A DNA stretch of 64,000 bases from Actinopolyspora halophila DSM 43834 (GCF_000371785.1 NZ_AQUI01000002.1:372001-436000), one strand, 5' to 3'; shown: positions 10,296 to 19,806, counted from the first letter of the stretch. Notes: generated from the letters alone by a model not told the origin. A program made the numbers and translations.

Positions 10296-10691
10296 ATGTC
10301 CGAAGAGGTGGCGAGTTCGACGCGCAGCGGGAGCGCGGGGAGCTCCCCCGGTGGGCACCGCCGTCGCGGGGGGTTCGACTTCGCGGCGGCTCGTGCGCGC
10401 TTCTTCGGGGTGCTCGCCACCGTCGTGCGGTGGGCGTGCACTCTGGCCGCCGTGTTGTCGGCCGCGCACGTGGTGTTCACTCTCGGCGGGGCGAACCCGG
10501 ACAACGCGCTCACCCGTTTCGTGGCCGAGTGGGCGCAAGCGGTCGCCTTCGGGTTCCAGGACCTTTTCCTCAAACCAGCCGATCCCGAGCTCGAAGTGCT
10601 GTTGAACCACGGATCGGCGGCGCTTTTCTGGCTGTTCGTCTCCGGGGTGTCGGTACGGATCCTCCACGCGTTGGGAGGCCGTTCCGGTTGA
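10296..10691 (+). CDS. Small two-helix membrane protein (paralogue 2)
   Basis: A 131-residue protein with a basic N-terminal tail of about 45 residues not found in paralogue 1. Two hydrophobic segments follow (about 46-65 and 103-125), matching those of the 9694 protein. The conserved pieces are AHVVFTL and LLNHGSAALFWLFVSGVSVRI. There is no enzymatic motif. The ATG directly abuts GAAGG, so the translation signal is weak and the start could lie further in. Genes of this kind are small, lineage-restricted membrane proteins of unknown role. Confidence 0.6.
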   Translation: MSEEVASSTRSGSAGSSPGGHRRRGGFDFAAARARFFGVLATVVRWACTLAAVLSAAHVVFTLGGANPDNALTRFVAEWAQAVAFGFQDLFLKPADPELEVLLNHGSAALFWLFVSGVSVRILHALGGRSG

Positions 10692-10733
10692 CCGGGCCGG
10701 GTGGTCGGTGTTTCCCGTAGCCGAGGGCCCGCG

Positions 10734-10764
10734 CGTCCACCGGCCTCCGGTGATCCGGTGGACG
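10734..10764. terminator. Terminator hairpin between convergent genes
   Basis: CGTCCACCGG and CCGGTGGACG form a perfect ten-base stem around an 11-base loop and are followed by TTTC on the plus strand. It lies between the ends of the convergent genes at 10691 and 10794 and could serve both. Confidence 0.65.
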
Positions 10765-10793
10765 TTTCGCGAAGCGAACGAGGCGCGGGTCTT

Positions 10794-11381
10794 TCAGAAC
10801 GTGGGTTCGTTCCAGGCGCGGCTGAACACGATCCGGTCGAGTTCCATCCGGGAGCGCGGAGCGTTCTCCTTCTCGCCCAGCCGGTCGGGAAGTTCCGCGG
10901 CGTCGCCCTGCGCCCCCACCGCGATCACGACCAGCGGTTCGTAGCCCTCCGGGACGTCGAACGCCTCCCGGGCAGCCTGCCCGTCGAATCCGGCCATCTG
11001 GTGGGCCACGAGCCCTTCGGCCGCGGCCTGCAGCACCAGGTTCTCGACGGCGAGACCCAGCCCGTACTCACCGTAGGGCAGCTGCTCGCCCTCGTCGTTG
11101 GTGCGCCTGGCGACCCCGAGGATCAGGGCCCCGGCGTTGCTCGCCCAACCGTGGTTGCCCCGGGACAAGGTGCCGTGCAGCTTTTCGAAGGTCTCGTCGC
11201 CCCGACGGCCCGCCAGGAAACGCGCCGGCTGGGTGTTGCCCCAGGAAGGGGCCCACCGCGCGGCCTCGAACAGCGCGAGGAACTGCTTGTCGGTCAGTTC
11301 CGTGTCGGGATCCAGTGCACGTGGGCTCCACCGCTCGGCGAGCAGTGGGTGGAGTGGAACGGAGGAATCAGCGGGCTTCAT
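10794..11381 (-). CDS. Nitroreductase family FMN oxidoreductase
   Basis: A 195-residue protein of the nitroreductase fold. The N-terminal RWSPRALDPD with the following EAARWAPSWGNTQPARF is the FMN-binding signature. GLAVENLVLQAAAEGLVAHQMAGF in the middle and a C-terminal acidic region are also typical. It would use NAD(P)H and FMN to reduce quinones, nitro groups or similar acceptors; the physiological substrate is unknown. ATG 11381 is used; AAGGAG lies about 13 bases upstream, somewhat far. A dispersed repeat copy begins just upstream. Confidence 0.85.
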   Translation of the reverse strand: MKPADSSVPLHPLLAERWSPRALDPDTELTDKQFLALFEAARWAPSWGNTQPARFLAGRRGDETFEKLHGTLSRGNHGWASNAGALILGVARRTNDEGEQLPYGEYGLGLAVENLVLQAAAEGLVAHQMAGFDGQAAREAFDVPEGYEPLVVIAVGAQGDAAELPDRLGEKENAPRSRMELDRIVFSRAWNEPTF

Positions 11382-11403
11382 GGAAATTTTCCGTTCTCCT
11401 TCG

Positions 11404-11735
11404 TCGTAGGTGGTTGCGTGGCGGAACCTCAGTCGGCGCCCGGCTGCGGGTGCCCCGACCTCGGGTAGCGACCTACACAACGTCGGGACCGTCCTCGCCG
11501 GGCACTCGGCTGAGAACCCGCGGCGGTGCCGGTGGGTGGGACGGTGATGAGCGGCTGCGCCGCTCGATGCATCCGACTCACGCACCGGAGTTTCTCGTCC
11601 TGCGTAGGCTCGGAGCACCTGCGTCGGACGAAGTTCTCGGTCAGAAGTTATCGGTTGGGCGTTCGGTGGTTCGACCGTCGTAGCTGCCGCACTCGGCTGA
11701 GGACCCGCGGCGGTGCCGGTGGGTGGGTGGTGGTT
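11404..11735 (+). repeat. Dispersed intergenic repeat, copy 4 plus second-block copy
   Basis: 11404-11540 repeats copy 3 almost base for base (GGTTGCGTGGCGGAACCTCA and onward). At 11562-11640 there is a second shared block, GATGCATCCGACTCACGCAC and onward to CTCGGAGCACCTGCGTCGGA, which recurs at 48570-48640. At 11688-11730 the end part returns as CTGAGGACCCGCGGCGGTGC. The whole gene-free interval 11382-11762 is therefore composite repeat DNA between two minus-strand genes. Confidence 0.75.
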
Positions 11736-11762
11736 TCGGCGCAGGCCCCTGCCGGAGCTCTG

Positions 11763-13004
11763 TCAGATCGCGTACGGCCAGACGGCCAGCGCGTAGGCGC
11801 TGAACCACGAGCCGAAACCGAGGAACAACGCCAGCGAGACCACCGCTGTGGAAGTGCGTCGTCCGGCCAACCCGACCGCGATGGGCAGCAGCAGCGGGAA
11901 CGCGGGCAGCATCAACCTGACCTTGGAGAACATCAGTCCGTCCGAACCGAGGTCGAGCACCAGCGCCAGCGCCGCGAACAGCACGATCGGCCAGGCCATC
12001 CGGATTCTCAGGCACAGGATCAGCAGCAGCACCGCGCAGAGCACGAGCCACGCCGTGAGCGTGACGAAGGCGTTCTCGTTCGCGGTCAGCGTTTCGGCGA
12101 TGAACCGCGAGGTCGCCACACCCCCGTCGAAGGAGGAGGACCAGCCGCGTTGTTGCACCTCGAAGTAACCAACCGGCTCCCCGGTCCGCATCCCCACCCA
12201 GGCGAGGTAGCCGAGCATCCCGGCAGGAGCGGTCAGCAAGGCCGCCCACGGTCGGCGACCGTCCCGTCCACGGGTGATCGCCACCAGTGCGGCCAGCATG
12301 ACCACGGCGATCAGTACCGCCCCGGTGGGGCGGATCAACCCGGCCGCGAAGCAGCACAGCCCCGCCTGCCACCAGCGACGCTCCAGCACGCCGAGCAGGC
12401 CCCACACGGCCGCGCCGCAGAACAGGGCCTCGGTGTAGGGCATGGACAGCACGATCGACATCGGTGCGGCGGCGAACAGGGCGACCAGCAGCAGCCCGGC
12501 GCGTTCCGAACCGCCGACCAGGCGCCCCAGCCTGACCAGGCCGTAGGCGCAGACGATCCCGGCAGCCAGGTTCACGACGATCGCGGCCTGGGGCGCACCG
12601 AGCACGGGCAGCGTCGCGAACAGGCGGATCATCAAGGGGAAGCCGGGGAAGAAAGCCAGTGAGGTCTCCGCCGTCCGGTTGCCGTTGCCGTCCACCATCG
12701 TGGGATCGACACCGGTGTAGCCGTTCGCCGCGATCTCCAGGTACCACTCGGCATCCCACGAGAACAGCTGGTTCGTGAAGTGTGCGCCCCGGGTCGCCGA
12801 GATGATGGCGAGCACCAGCAATCCCAGGATGCGGACGGTGACGTACAGCACCGCGGGAGCGGCTGCCCGGAGCCACGTCGGCAGCCCGTCCGGAAGGCGC
12901 CTCACGGGGGAGGGGAGTGACGAAGAAGGACTTCTTCGCTGGTCAATGGCGCTTTCACCGGGCGAGTGGGAGGTGGGGCTGAACGTTTCGTCGGTCGCGG
13001 ACAA
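11763..13004 (-). CDS. PIG-V-type polytopic mannosyltransferase
   Basis: A 413-residue membrane protein with about nine to ten hydrophobic segments. A cytoplasmic N-terminus leads to a first helix near residue 50, then the luminal loop FSWDAEWYLEIAANGYTG, whose WDAxWY motif marks the GPI mannosyltransferase PIG-V family. MPYTEALF and RPTGAVL follow. Such enzymes use polyprenyl-phosphate mannose to decorate lipids or proteins on the outer face of the membrane. The start is TTG at 13004 with GGGAAGG upstream. It is divergent from lysC. The acceptor substrate is unknown. Confidence 0.8.
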   Translation of the reverse strand: MSATDETFSPTSHSPGESAIDQRRSPSSSLPSPVRRLPDGLPTWLRAAAPAVLYVTVRILGLLVLAIISATRGAHFTNQLFSWDAEWYLEIAANGYTGVDPTMVDGNGNRTAETSLAFFPGFPLMIRLFATLPVLGAPQAAIVVNLAAGIVCAYGLVRLGRLVGGSERAGLLLVALFAAAPMSIVLSMPYTEALFCGAAVWGLLGVLERRWWQAGLCCFAAGLIRPTGAVLIAVVMLAALVAITRGRDGRRPWAALLTAPAGMLGYLAWVGMRTGEPVGYFEVQQRGWSSSFDGGVATSRFIAETLTANENAFVTLTAWLVLCAVLLLILCLRIRMAWPIVLFAALALVLDLGSDGLMFSKVRLMLPAFPLLLPIAVGLAGRRTSTAVVSLALFLGFGSWFSAYALAVWPYAI

Positions 13005-13307
13005 CCTTGAGAGCCTTCCCTCCTCGGTGGCGGATGAGCGTGCTCGGCATGCGGAACCAGGCTAGCCACGACAAACGGGTGTCCTCGGAAACGGTGCTCG
13101 TTCGGTAGGCTGGGCTGACAGCGGAGCGGTCCGGGGTGACGCTGCTCGGTCGCCCGGCCGCGGAGTCCGTCGGTGCGGTCCTCGGTCGTCGGTGCGTGCC
13201 CCACTCTCCGGCGGAGAGGTCTCCGGCCTGCGGCTTCGTCAACCCGGTGTCAGTGCGAGGCGTCTCGCACGCGGGGCGTCCGCGCGGCGCGAGGAGGTTT
13301 GTTTCAG

Positions 13308-14573
13308 GTGGCGCTCGTCGTCCAGAAGTACGGCGGTTCCTCGCTCGAGAGTGCCGATCGGATCAAGCGGGTCGCCGAGCGGATAGTCGAGACCCGCAGG
13401 GCCGGAAACGATGTCGTGGTGGTCTGTTCGGCCATGGGCGACACCACCGACGAGCTGCTCGACATGGCTCAGCAGGTGAATCCGGATCCACCCGAGCGCG
13501 AGCTCGACATGCTGCTGACCGCGGGTGAGCGGATCTCCAACGCGCTCGTGGCCATGGCCATCGAGTCACTCGGTGAACAGGCACGTTCCCTCTCGGGATC
13601 CCAGGCCGGTGTGATCACCACGTCGGCGCACCAGAACGCGCGGATCATGGACGTGACCCCGGACAGGGTCCGGGAGGCTCTGGACGAGGGCCAGGTCGTG
13701 ATGGTCGCCGGGTTCCAGGGCGTCAGCCAGGAGAGCAAGGACATCACGACCCTGGGACGCGGTGGTTCGGACACCACGGCCGTGGCGGTCGCGGCCGCGA
13801 TGGACGCGGACGTGTGCGAGATCTACACCGACGTCGACGGTGTCTACACGGCCGATCCGCGCATCGCGAAGGGCGCGAAGCACCTGGACCGCGTCACCTA
13901 CGAGGAAATGCTCGAACTCGCGGCCACGGGGGCCAAGGTGCTGCATCTGCGCGCCGTGGAATACGCCCGCAGGTATGCGGTTCCGCTGCACGTCCGCTCG
14001 TCGTACTCGTCCAAGCCCGGAACGATCGTGTCCGGATCAGTGGAGGACCTTTCCGTGGAACAGGCCATGATTACCGGCGTGGCGCACGACCGGTCGGAAG
14101 CCAAGGTGACCGTGCGCGGCGTCCCGGACAGCAGGGGGGTCGCGGGCAGGATCTTCCGCGCCGTCGCCGATGCCGAGATCGACATCGACATGGTTTTGCA
14201 GAACGTCTCCGGAGTGGCCTCCGGGCGCACCGACGTGACGTTCACAGTGGCGAAGAGCAACGGCGCCGAGGCGGTGGCCGAGCTGGAGAAGATCAAGGCG
14301 GAGGTCGGTTTCCAGGAGGTCGTCTACGACGACGACGTCGGCAAGGTCTCGCTGGTCGGCGCGGGTATGCGGTCCCACCCCGGTGTGACGGCGGTCTTCT
14401 GCGAGGCGCTGTCCGAGTCCGGGGTGAACATCGAGATCATCAATACTTCCGAGATCCGGATCTCGGTACTGGTGCGGGAATCCCAGCTCGAGGACGCGGT
14501 CAGCACGCTGCACTCCGCGTTCGAGCTCGGCGGGGAGGAAGACGCCGTGGTTTACGCGGGGAGTGGTCGCTGA
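13308..14573 (+). CDS. lysC: Aspartate kinase, alpha subunit
   Basis: Phosphorylates L-aspartate, opening the lysine, threonine, methionine and diaminopimelate pathway. The protein is 421 residues, the usual actinobacterial length. The N-terminus [11 protein letters not shown] is the ATP/aspartate-binding signature; [16 protein letters not shown] and the ACT domains (from about residue 260) follow. The start is GTG 13308 with GAGGAGG upstream; a GTG/ATG-rich stretch further upstream is not conserved. A TAGGCT box at 13106-13111 is a possible promoter about 200 bases away. The stop TGA directly touches the asd start. A second in-frame translation start gives the beta subunit. Confidence 0.96.
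   Translation: MALVVQKYGGSSLESADRIKRVAERIVETRRAGNDVVVVCSAMGDTTDELLDMAQQVNPDPPERELDMLLTAGERISNALVAMAIESLGEQARSLSGSQAGVITTSAHQNARIMDVTPDRVREALDEGQVVMVAGFQGVSQESKDITTLGRGGSDTTAVAVAAAMDADVCEIYTDVDGVYTADPRIAKGAKHLDRVTYEEMLELAATGAKVLHLRAVEYARRYAVPLHVRSSYSSKPGTIVSGSVEDLSVEQAMITGVAHDRSEAKVTVRGVPDSRGVAGRIFRAVADAEIDIDMVLQNVSGVASGRTDVTFTVAKSNGAEAVAELEKIKAEVGFQEVVYDDDVGKVSLVGAGMRSHPGVTAVFCEALSESGVNIEIINTSEIRISVLVRESQLEDAVSTLHSAFELGGEEDAVVYAGSGR
14055..14573 (+). CDS. Aspartate kinase beta subunit (internal start within lysC)
   Basis: GTG at 14055 is codon 250 of lysC and is preceded by GGAGG at 14042-14046, an optimal distance. The product would be 172 residues consisting of the two ACT domains and beginning [17 protein letters not shown]. 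Corynebacterium glutamicum makes its beta subunit from the same relative position. An alpha2-beta2 enzyme with lysine plus threonine feedback is therefore expected. The start signal is seen in sequence; use of it is inferred from the family. Confidence 0.65.
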   Translation: MEQAMITGVAHDRSEAKVTVRGVPDSRGVAGRIFRAVADAEIDIDMVLQNVSGVASGRTDVTFTVAKSNGAEAVAELEKIKAEVGFQEVVYDDDVGKVSLVGAGMRSHPGVTAVFCEALSESGVNIEIINTSEIRISVLVRESQLEDAVSTLHSAFELGGEEDAVVYAGSGR

Positions 14574-15653
14574 ATGTCTTCGGGAGAATCGGAAAACGGC
14601 CCCACGGTCGCCATCGTCGGAGCCACCGGTGCGGTGGGTTCGGTCATGATCGAGATCATGAACGCGAGGGAGTCCGTCCCGTGGGGTGAGATCAGGCTCA
14701 TCGCCTCGCCGCGTTCCGCGGGCAGCACCATCACGGTCCGCGGGGTCGAGCACACCGTGGTCGCCCTTTCGCCGGAGGCCTTCGACGGCGTCGACATCGC
14801 CATGTTCGACGTGCCCGACGAGCTGTCCGCGGAGTGGGCGCCGGTCGCGGTCGAGCGCGGAGCGGTCGCGGTGGACAACTCCGGAGCCTTCCGGATGGAT
14901 CCCGAGGTGCCGTTGGTCGTTCCCGAGGTGAACGGCTCCGCGGCCACCCGCCGCCCCAAGGGCATCGTCGCCAATCCCAACTGCACCACCCTGTCCATGA
15001 TGGCCGTGCTCGGGAGGCTGAACGAGGAGTTCGGGCTCCGCGAGCTGGTGGTTTCCTCCTACCAGGCCGCGTCCGGGTCCGGCCAGGAAGGCGTGGACCG
15101 GTTGCGTGCCGAGCTCGACGCGGTCGCGGGCAAGCAGGTGGGGGAGCGCGCCGGTGACGTGGCCGAGGCGATCACCGCCGCCGGGCTGTCGGAGGAGTCC
15201 CCGTTCAAGGCTCCGCTGGCGCTGAACGCCGTGCCGTGGTGCGGTTCCCGCAAGGAGGACGGCTGGACCTCCGAGGAGCTGAAGGTCCGCAACGAGTCGC
15301 GCAAGATCCTGGGGCTGCCGGACCTGCGGGTCTCGGCCACCTGCGTGCGGGTTCCGGTGTTGACCACCCACTCGCTCGCGGTGCACGCGAAGTTCGAGCG
15401 CGAGGTCAGCGTGGAGCAGGCCCGGCGTTCCTTCGAGGAGGCTCCGTCGATCGTGCTGCAGGACGATCCGGACGGCCCGGACTTCCCGACACCGGCCGGT
15501 GTCGTCGGCGCGGAGCCGACCTATGTCGGCAGGCTCCGGCAGGCGCTGGACTTCCCGGAGACCCTCGACTTCTTCGTCTGCGGGGACAACCTGCGCAAGG
15601 GCGCCGCGCTGAACACCTACGAGATCGCCGAGACCCTGGTCGAGGCTTCCTGA
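14574..15653 (+). CDS. asd: Aspartate-semialdehyde dehydrogenase
   Basis: Converts aspartyl phosphate to aspartate semialdehyde with NADPH, the step after LysC. 359 residues. The N-terminal Rossmann motif is [14 protein letters not shown]. The catalytic Cys is in [10 protein letters not shown], with [14 protein letters not shown] after it and the substrate-binding region [20 protein letters not shown] with a conserved His. The ATG starts at the base after the lysC stop, so the two genes form a tight operon. A long GC hairpin 24 bases downstream ends the unit. Confidence 0.96.
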   Translation: MSSGESENGPTVAIVGATGAVGSVMIEIMNARESVPWGEIRLIASPRSAGSTITVRGVEHTVVALSPEAFDGVDIAMFDVPDELSAEWAPVAVERGAVAVDNSGAFRMDPEVPLVVPEVNGSAATRRPKGIVANPNCTTLSMMAVLGRLNEEFGLRELVVSSYQAASGSGQEGVDRLRAELDAVAGKQVGERAGDVAEAITAAGLSEESPFKAPLALNAVPWCGSRKEDGWTSEELKVRNESRKILGLPDLRVSATCVRVPVLTTHSLAVHAKFEREVSVEQARRSFEEAPSIVLQDDPDGPDFPTPAGVVGAEPTYVGRLRQALDFPETLDFFVCGDNLRKGAALNTYEIAETLVEAS

Positions 15654-15676
15654 GGCAGCAGGGCTGATCCACTTTC

Positions 15677-15720
15677 CGCGCCCCCGGAGGGCGCACCGCG
15701 GTGCGCCCTCCGGGGGCGCG
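15677..15720 (+). terminator. Terminator of lysC-asd operon
   Basis: A near-perfect inverted repeat with arms CGCGCCCCCGGAGGGCGCACC and its complement and a two-base loop. There is no T-run, as is common for high-GC actinobacterial terminators. Confidence 0.8.
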
Positions 15721-15837
15721 GTGCACCGCGCGGGCCGGGACGGCGTCGTGGGGCTACGGGTGAGCCGTGGATTTTCACTCGGACGTGCGGAGCGCAGGGA
15801 GGTACGGTCGTCGCGGTTCGGTGCCGATATCGGAGGT

Positions 15838-16413
15838 ATGACCACGGTGTCCTGGCCCGATCACCTGCTTACTCTCGAGGAGTTCGAGCAGCTGCCCGAG
15901 GACGACTCGCACCGCTACGAGCTCCAGGAGGGTGTGCTGCAGGTTACTCCCAAGGCGGCCAGCCTTCATCAGCGTGTCGTCAAACGCCTCACCGCCGTGC
16001 TCGATCGACAGCTGCCCGTCGCGTGGGAGGCGATACCGGACGTGGAGGTGGTGCTCGCGACCACCTGGCCGCCGAGTGTCCGCGTTCCGGACGTCGTCGT
16101 CGCCGATACCGCCCGGACCGACGCGAATCCGAACCGGCTGTACGCCCAGGACGTGGTGCTGGCCGTCGAGGTGGTCTCACCGGATTCCGCGCGGACGGAT
16201 CGGGTCACGAAGCGTCACGAGTACGCCGGGGCGGGCATCTCCTGCTAGTGGGTGGTCGATCTCGAGGAGCCCGTCACCCTGGTCGAGAGCAGGCTGCACG
16301 ACGGGCTGTACGAGACGAACTTCGACGACGGTGGGGTGTTTCGCACCGGGGAGCCCTTCGAGTTCGAGGTGGACCTCGACGCGCTCGCGCGGCGCGGTGG
16401 TGGGGCAGGCTGA
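15838..16413 (+). pseudogene. Uma2-family (PD-(D/E)XK) gene interrupted by one TAG codon
   Basis: The reading frame from ATG 15838 (CGGAGGT upstream) encodes a Uma2 restriction-endonuclease-like protein: LTLEEFEQLPEDDSHRYELQEG, the catalytic-core region with PDVEVV and VRVPDVVV, and AVEVVSPDSARTDRVTKRHEYAGAG. At 16246-16248 the frame meets TAG. The same frame then continues without interruption as WVVDLEEPVTLVESRLHDG to TGA at 16411. Intact relatives have an aromatic residue, usually Tyr, just before WxVD, so TAC or TAT to TAG is the obvious lesion. Truncated and full lengths are 136 and 191 codons. These families are abundant and variable in mycelial actinobacteria. Confidence 0.8.
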
Positions 16414-16503
16414 GAGCGCGGTTCCTCCGGTGCGTCTCCACCGCGCGGATGGCGTGTGTCTCGTCCGTCGGGACCAGCCCGCTCTGGCGGATAGGTTAGG
16501 GGC

Positions 16504-17997
16504 ATGAGCGCATCCGGAACTCAGGAGGTCGTCCTCGGTCTGGATCTCGGTTCGACGGCCACCAAGGCCGTCGCCGCCGATCGGGCCGGAACGGTGTTGC
16601 ATCTGACCGAGCGCGAGAACGGAATGCGCACCGAGGAGCCGGGGGAGGCCGTCCAGGACGCCGCGGCGGTGCGGGATTCCGCGTTCGCCGCGTTGACCGA
16701 GTGTGTGAGTTGGACACGGCAGGCCGGGTACCGAGTGCGGGCGTTGTCGTTCAGCACCGCCATGCACTCGCTCGTCGGGCTCGACGCGGAAGGCGGGCCG
16801 GTGACTCCGGCTTTTCACCTGTCCGACGGTCGGTGCGCGGAGGTCGCCGAGAAGCTGCGCGGCGACTGGGAGCGCGCTGCCCGGCTGCATCACGCCACCG
16901 GCACTCCGGTGCATCCCCAGTCGGTCATGGTCAAACTGGCGTGGTTGACGCAGCAGCGTCGTGACCTCGTCGATCCGGTGGTGAGCTGGTGTGCGCTGAA
17001 GGACTTCGTGTTCACGGCGTTCACCGGTGAGTTCGTCACGGACCAGTCCCTGGCCTCGGGCAGCGGGCTGCAGGAGATGGCCACGCTGGACTGGCACGAC
17101 GAGGCGTTGTCCACGGCGGGGGTGAGCAGGCAGCAGCTCCCGGAGATCAAGGCTCCGACCGATGCCCTGCCCCTGGCGGACGAGGCCGCCCGTGCCACGG
17201 GCCTGCCGGAGGGACTCCCGGTGGTGCTCGGCGCGGGGGACGGGCCGCTGGGCAATCTCGGGGTCGGCGCGGTCAACACCGGGGTCGCCGGTTTGTCCCT
17301 CGGAACCAGCGGGGCGTTGCGCGTGGTGCGGGACTCCCCCGGAGTGGACGAGCGCTGCCGCACGTTCTGCTACTACCTGGCGGACGGCCTGTGGGTCTCG
17401 GGAGGTGCCGTGAGCAACGGTGCCGTCGTCGGTCAGTGGGCCTCCGAGACGTTCGATGTGGACCTGGCCGACCTGTTGGACGAGGCCCTCGAAGTTCCCG
17501 CCGGGGCGCGTGGCCTGGTGGCGTTGCCTTATCTGATGGGGGAGCGGGCCCCGTGGTGGCAGCCGGGGTTGACCGGTTCGTTGATCGGGCTGCGCCGTGT
17601 ACACGGGCGGGCCGACATCACCCGCGCCCTGGTGGAGGGGGTGGCGCAGCAGCTCGCGCTCGTGCGGGACGCGGTGGTCGACACCGGTGCCGAGGTTCGC
17701 GCGGTGCGGGCCACCGGCGGTGGTTTCCGCAGTCGGGTCTGGGCCGAGGCCATAGCAGCCGCGTTGGGGATCGAGCTCGAACTGGCGGACGACAGCGGGG
17801 GCTCCGCGTTGGGGGCCGTGCTGGTCGCTTGGCGCGCTCTCGGTGAGTTGGACTCGCTGGAGGAGGCGGCCGATCTGGTGCGCCCCAGTCGGACGGTTCC
17901 GCCGGATCACGAGGCGGCGCGGATGCTGCGGAAGCAGCGCGGTGGGCTCGAACGGCTGCACCGGGCGGTCAGCGAGTTGGCTTCGCGCGTGGACTGA
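16504..17997 (+). CDS. FGGY-family carbohydrate kinase, probable gluconokinase
   Basis: A 497-residue two-domain sugar kinase. It has the N-terminal phosphate loop GLDLGSTATKAV, a central GAGDGPLGNLGVGAVNTG, GTSGALRV, and the second ATP-side motif ATGGGFRSRVWAEAIAAALG. Sequences of this pattern are gluconate or related sugar-acid kinases. The GntP-type permease gene 230 bases downstream on the same strand supports gluconate as the substrate, giving 6-phosphogluconate. The ATG at 16504 follows a TTAGGGGC stretch; no strong ribosome site is seen. Xylulose or glycerol kinase activity cannot be excluded. Confidence 0.82.
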   Translation: MSASGTQEVVLGLDLGSTATKAVAADRAGTVLHLTERENGMRTEEPGEAVQDAAAVRDSAFAALTECVSWTRQAGYRVRALSFSTAMHSLVGLDAEGGPVTPAFHLSDGRCAEVAEKLRGDWERAARLHHATGTPVHPQSVMVKLAWLTQQRRDLVDPVVSWCALKDFVFTAFTGEFVTDQSLASGSGLQEMATLDWHDEALSTAGVSRQQLPEIKAPTDALPLADEAARATGLPEGLPVVLGAGDGPLGNLGVGAVNTGVAGLSLGTSGALRVVRDSPGVDERCRTFCYYLADGLWVSGGAVSNGAVVGQWASETFDVDLADLLDEALEVPAGARGLVALPYLMGERAPWWQPGLTGSLIGLRRVHGRADITRALVEGVAQQLALVRDAVVDTGAEVRAVRATGGGFRSRVWAEAIAAALGIELELADDSGGSALGAVLVAWRALGELDSLEEAADLVRPSRTVPPDHEAARMLRKQRGGLERLHRAVSELASRVD

Positions 17998-18231
17998 ACC
18001 CCTCCGGGCGATTCGCTTCGCGATCATCGTCGGTGAACACGGTTGCGCGGGGGCGTGATTACTCTCGGGGGAGCGACTGGCAGTGTTCTGTGTCAACAAT
18101 GTGAACGTCAATGAAAAAAAGTATGACTGAAGCGATACAGAGCTCTGGCGGTCAACGGGTGTGCCTTGTGAGGATCCCCCGTGTTCGGCATCCATTTGGG
18201 TGATGCCCGGTGGTGATAGAGGGGCAGATTC

Positions 18232-19641
18232 TTGCAAGGAGTGATCGCGGCGGCCGAACCGGCCGCCGACTCCACGTTGGGGGCGGGGGTCACGCTGGCC
18301 GTGGCGGCGGGTGCCGTCGCGGTGCTGCTCGTACTCGTGATCTTCGTCAAGCTTCAGCCGATGATCGCGCTGCTCGCGGTCAGCCTGGCTACGGCTCTGG
18401 TGCTCGGCATCCCGATCGACGAGGTGATGAGCACCCTCAACGACGGTCTGGGGGGGACGCTCGCCGAAGTCGCGTTGATCGTCGGTTTCGGTGCCATGTT
18501 GGGGCGGATGCTGGAGATATCCGGCGGCGCCTCGGTGCTGGCCGACTCACTGGTGCGCCGCTTCGGGGAGCGTCGTGCGCCGCTCGCGTTGGGCGTGGCG
18601 GGCCTGCTGTTCGGATTCCCCATCTTCCTGGACGCGGGCGTGATCATCTTCTTGCCGATCGTGTTCACGGTCGCCCGCAGGCTCGGCGGATCCGTGTTGC
18701 GCTACGCGCTTCCGGTGGCCGGTGCCTTCGCCGTCATGCACGCTTTCGTGCCGCCGCACCCCGGCCCCGTGTCGGCGGCGGGGCTCATCGGGGCGAACAC
18801 CGGGTTGCTGCTGCTGATCGGTCTGGTCGTGGGCATTCCCACCTGGTTCATCGCTTCCTACGGCTTCGGCCTGTGGAGCGGCGGCCGCAACTACCTGGAG
18901 ATCCCGGCCGACTCCACGGCCTCGGGCGCGGACGTCGATCCGGACAAACCGAAACCGAGCATGGGATCGGTTCTCGGGCTGCTGATGATCCCGCTGCTGC
19001 TGATCTTCTTGAACACCGGTCTGAGCGCACTGGTCAAGGAAGGTGTGCTCAGCTCGGACGTTCAAGCGGTTCAGGCCGCCATGCTCGTCGGGCAGAGCCC
19101 GATCGCCCTGGCCATCGCGGTGCTGGTCGCCTCGGTGCTGCTCGGGCTCAAGCGCGGGATGACGGGCAACCAGATCGAACGTGAGCTCACTTCCAGCCTC
19201 AGCACCATCGCGGCGGTCATCCTGATCACCGGAGCCGGTGGCATGTTCGGCGCCGTGCTCTCCGAGGCCGGGGTGGGTCAGGCGCTGGCCGGGGCGTTGA
19301 ACAACGCGGGAATCCCGATAATCGTCGCGGCCTTCCTGATCGCCGTGGTCATGCGCGTGGCCCAGGGTTCGGCGACCGTGGCGCTGACCACGGCGGCCGG
19401 GTTCATCGCTCCCGCCGTAGCTGCTGCTCCAGGGCTCTCGTCCGCGGACCTCTGTCTGATCGTCATCGCGATCGCTTCGGGCGCGACGGTGCTGTCGCAC
19501 GTCAACGACTCCGGTTTCTGGCTGATCGGGCGGTTGCTGGGCATGGACGTTCCGACGACGCTCAAGACCTGGACCGTCATGGAGACGTTGATCGGTGTGG
19601 TCGGCTTCCTCATCTCCTGGTTGCTGTCCCTGGTGTTGTGA
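18232..19641 (+). CDS. GntP-family gluconate/sugar-acid permease
   Basis: A 469-residue transporter with about 12-13 hydrophobic segments. Family marks include GFPIFLDAGVIIFLPIVF, HAFVPPHPGPVSAAGLIGAN and the C-terminal SHVNDSGFWLIGRLLGMDVPTT. It would import gluconate by proton symport for the adjacent kinase. The start is TTG 18232 with GAGGGG about seven bases upstream; the next GTG would be too close to its ribosome site. The 230-base gap before it holds an AT-rich stretch (CAACAATGTGAACGTCAATG) that may bind a regulator. Two hairpins downstream end the unit. Confidence 0.9.
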   Translation: MQGVIAAAEPAADSTLGAGVTLAVAAGAVAVLLVLVIFVKLQPMIALLAVSLATALVLGIPIDEVMSTLNDGLGGTLAEVALIVGFGAMLGRMLEISGGASVLADSLVRRFGERRAPLALGVAGLLFGFPIFLDAGVIIFLPIVFTVARRLGGSVLRYALPVAGAFAVMHAFVPPHPGPVSAAGLIGANTGLLLLIGLVVGIPTWFIASYGFGLWSGGRNYLEIPADSTASGADVDPDKPKPSMGSVLGLLMIPLLLIFLNTGLSALVKEGVLSSDVQAVQAAMLVGQSPIALAIAVLVASVLLGLKRGMTGNQIERELTSSLSTIAAVILITGAGGMFGAVLSEAGVGQALAGALNNAGIPIIVAAFLIAVVMRVAQGSATVALTTAAGFIAPAVAAAPGLSSADLCLIVIAIASGATVLSHVNDSGFWLIGRLLGMDVPTTLKTWTVMETLIGVVGFLISWLLSLVL

Positions 19642-19660
19642 GGCTCGTCCGGTTTCGGCA

Positions 19661-19740
19661 GCGCCTTCCGGGGGAAGGCGCGCCGGAGGCGGACGGATCA
19701 CTTCACGGGCGCGTCGCGGTACTCACCGCGGCGCGCCCGT
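19661..19740 (+). terminator. Double terminator after gntP-like gene
   Basis: The first hairpin has arms GCGCCTTCC/GGAAGGCGC with a three-base loop (19661-19681). The second has 16-base arms beginning ACGGGCGCG with one mismatch and loop ACTC (19705-19740). Neither has a T-run. Confidence 0.7.
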
Positions 19741-19776
19741 CGTGTTCGGTGCCGGGTGGCAGCGTGCTCGTGAGCC

Positions 19777-19806
19777 GATGTCACCCGATGTCACCCGATG
19801 TAGCCG
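19777..19806 (+). repeat. Three tandem 10-bp units at a broken gene start
   Basis: GATGTCACCC, GATGTCACCC, GATGTAGCCG. Each unit carries an ATG in a different frame. The third ATG is in frame with the helix-turn-helix gene but is followed at once by TAG. Confidence 0.75.

Noticed and set aside
10750-10775. Third copy of the parS-like palindrome (CGTTTCGCGAAGCG)
   Set aside because: The centre is shifted and the right arm does not match. It is the tail of a terminator hairpin.
12955-13242. ORF on minus strand upstream of lysC
   Set aside because: Overlaps the promoter region of two divergent genes and has Arg/Pro/Ser-rich low-complexity sequence.
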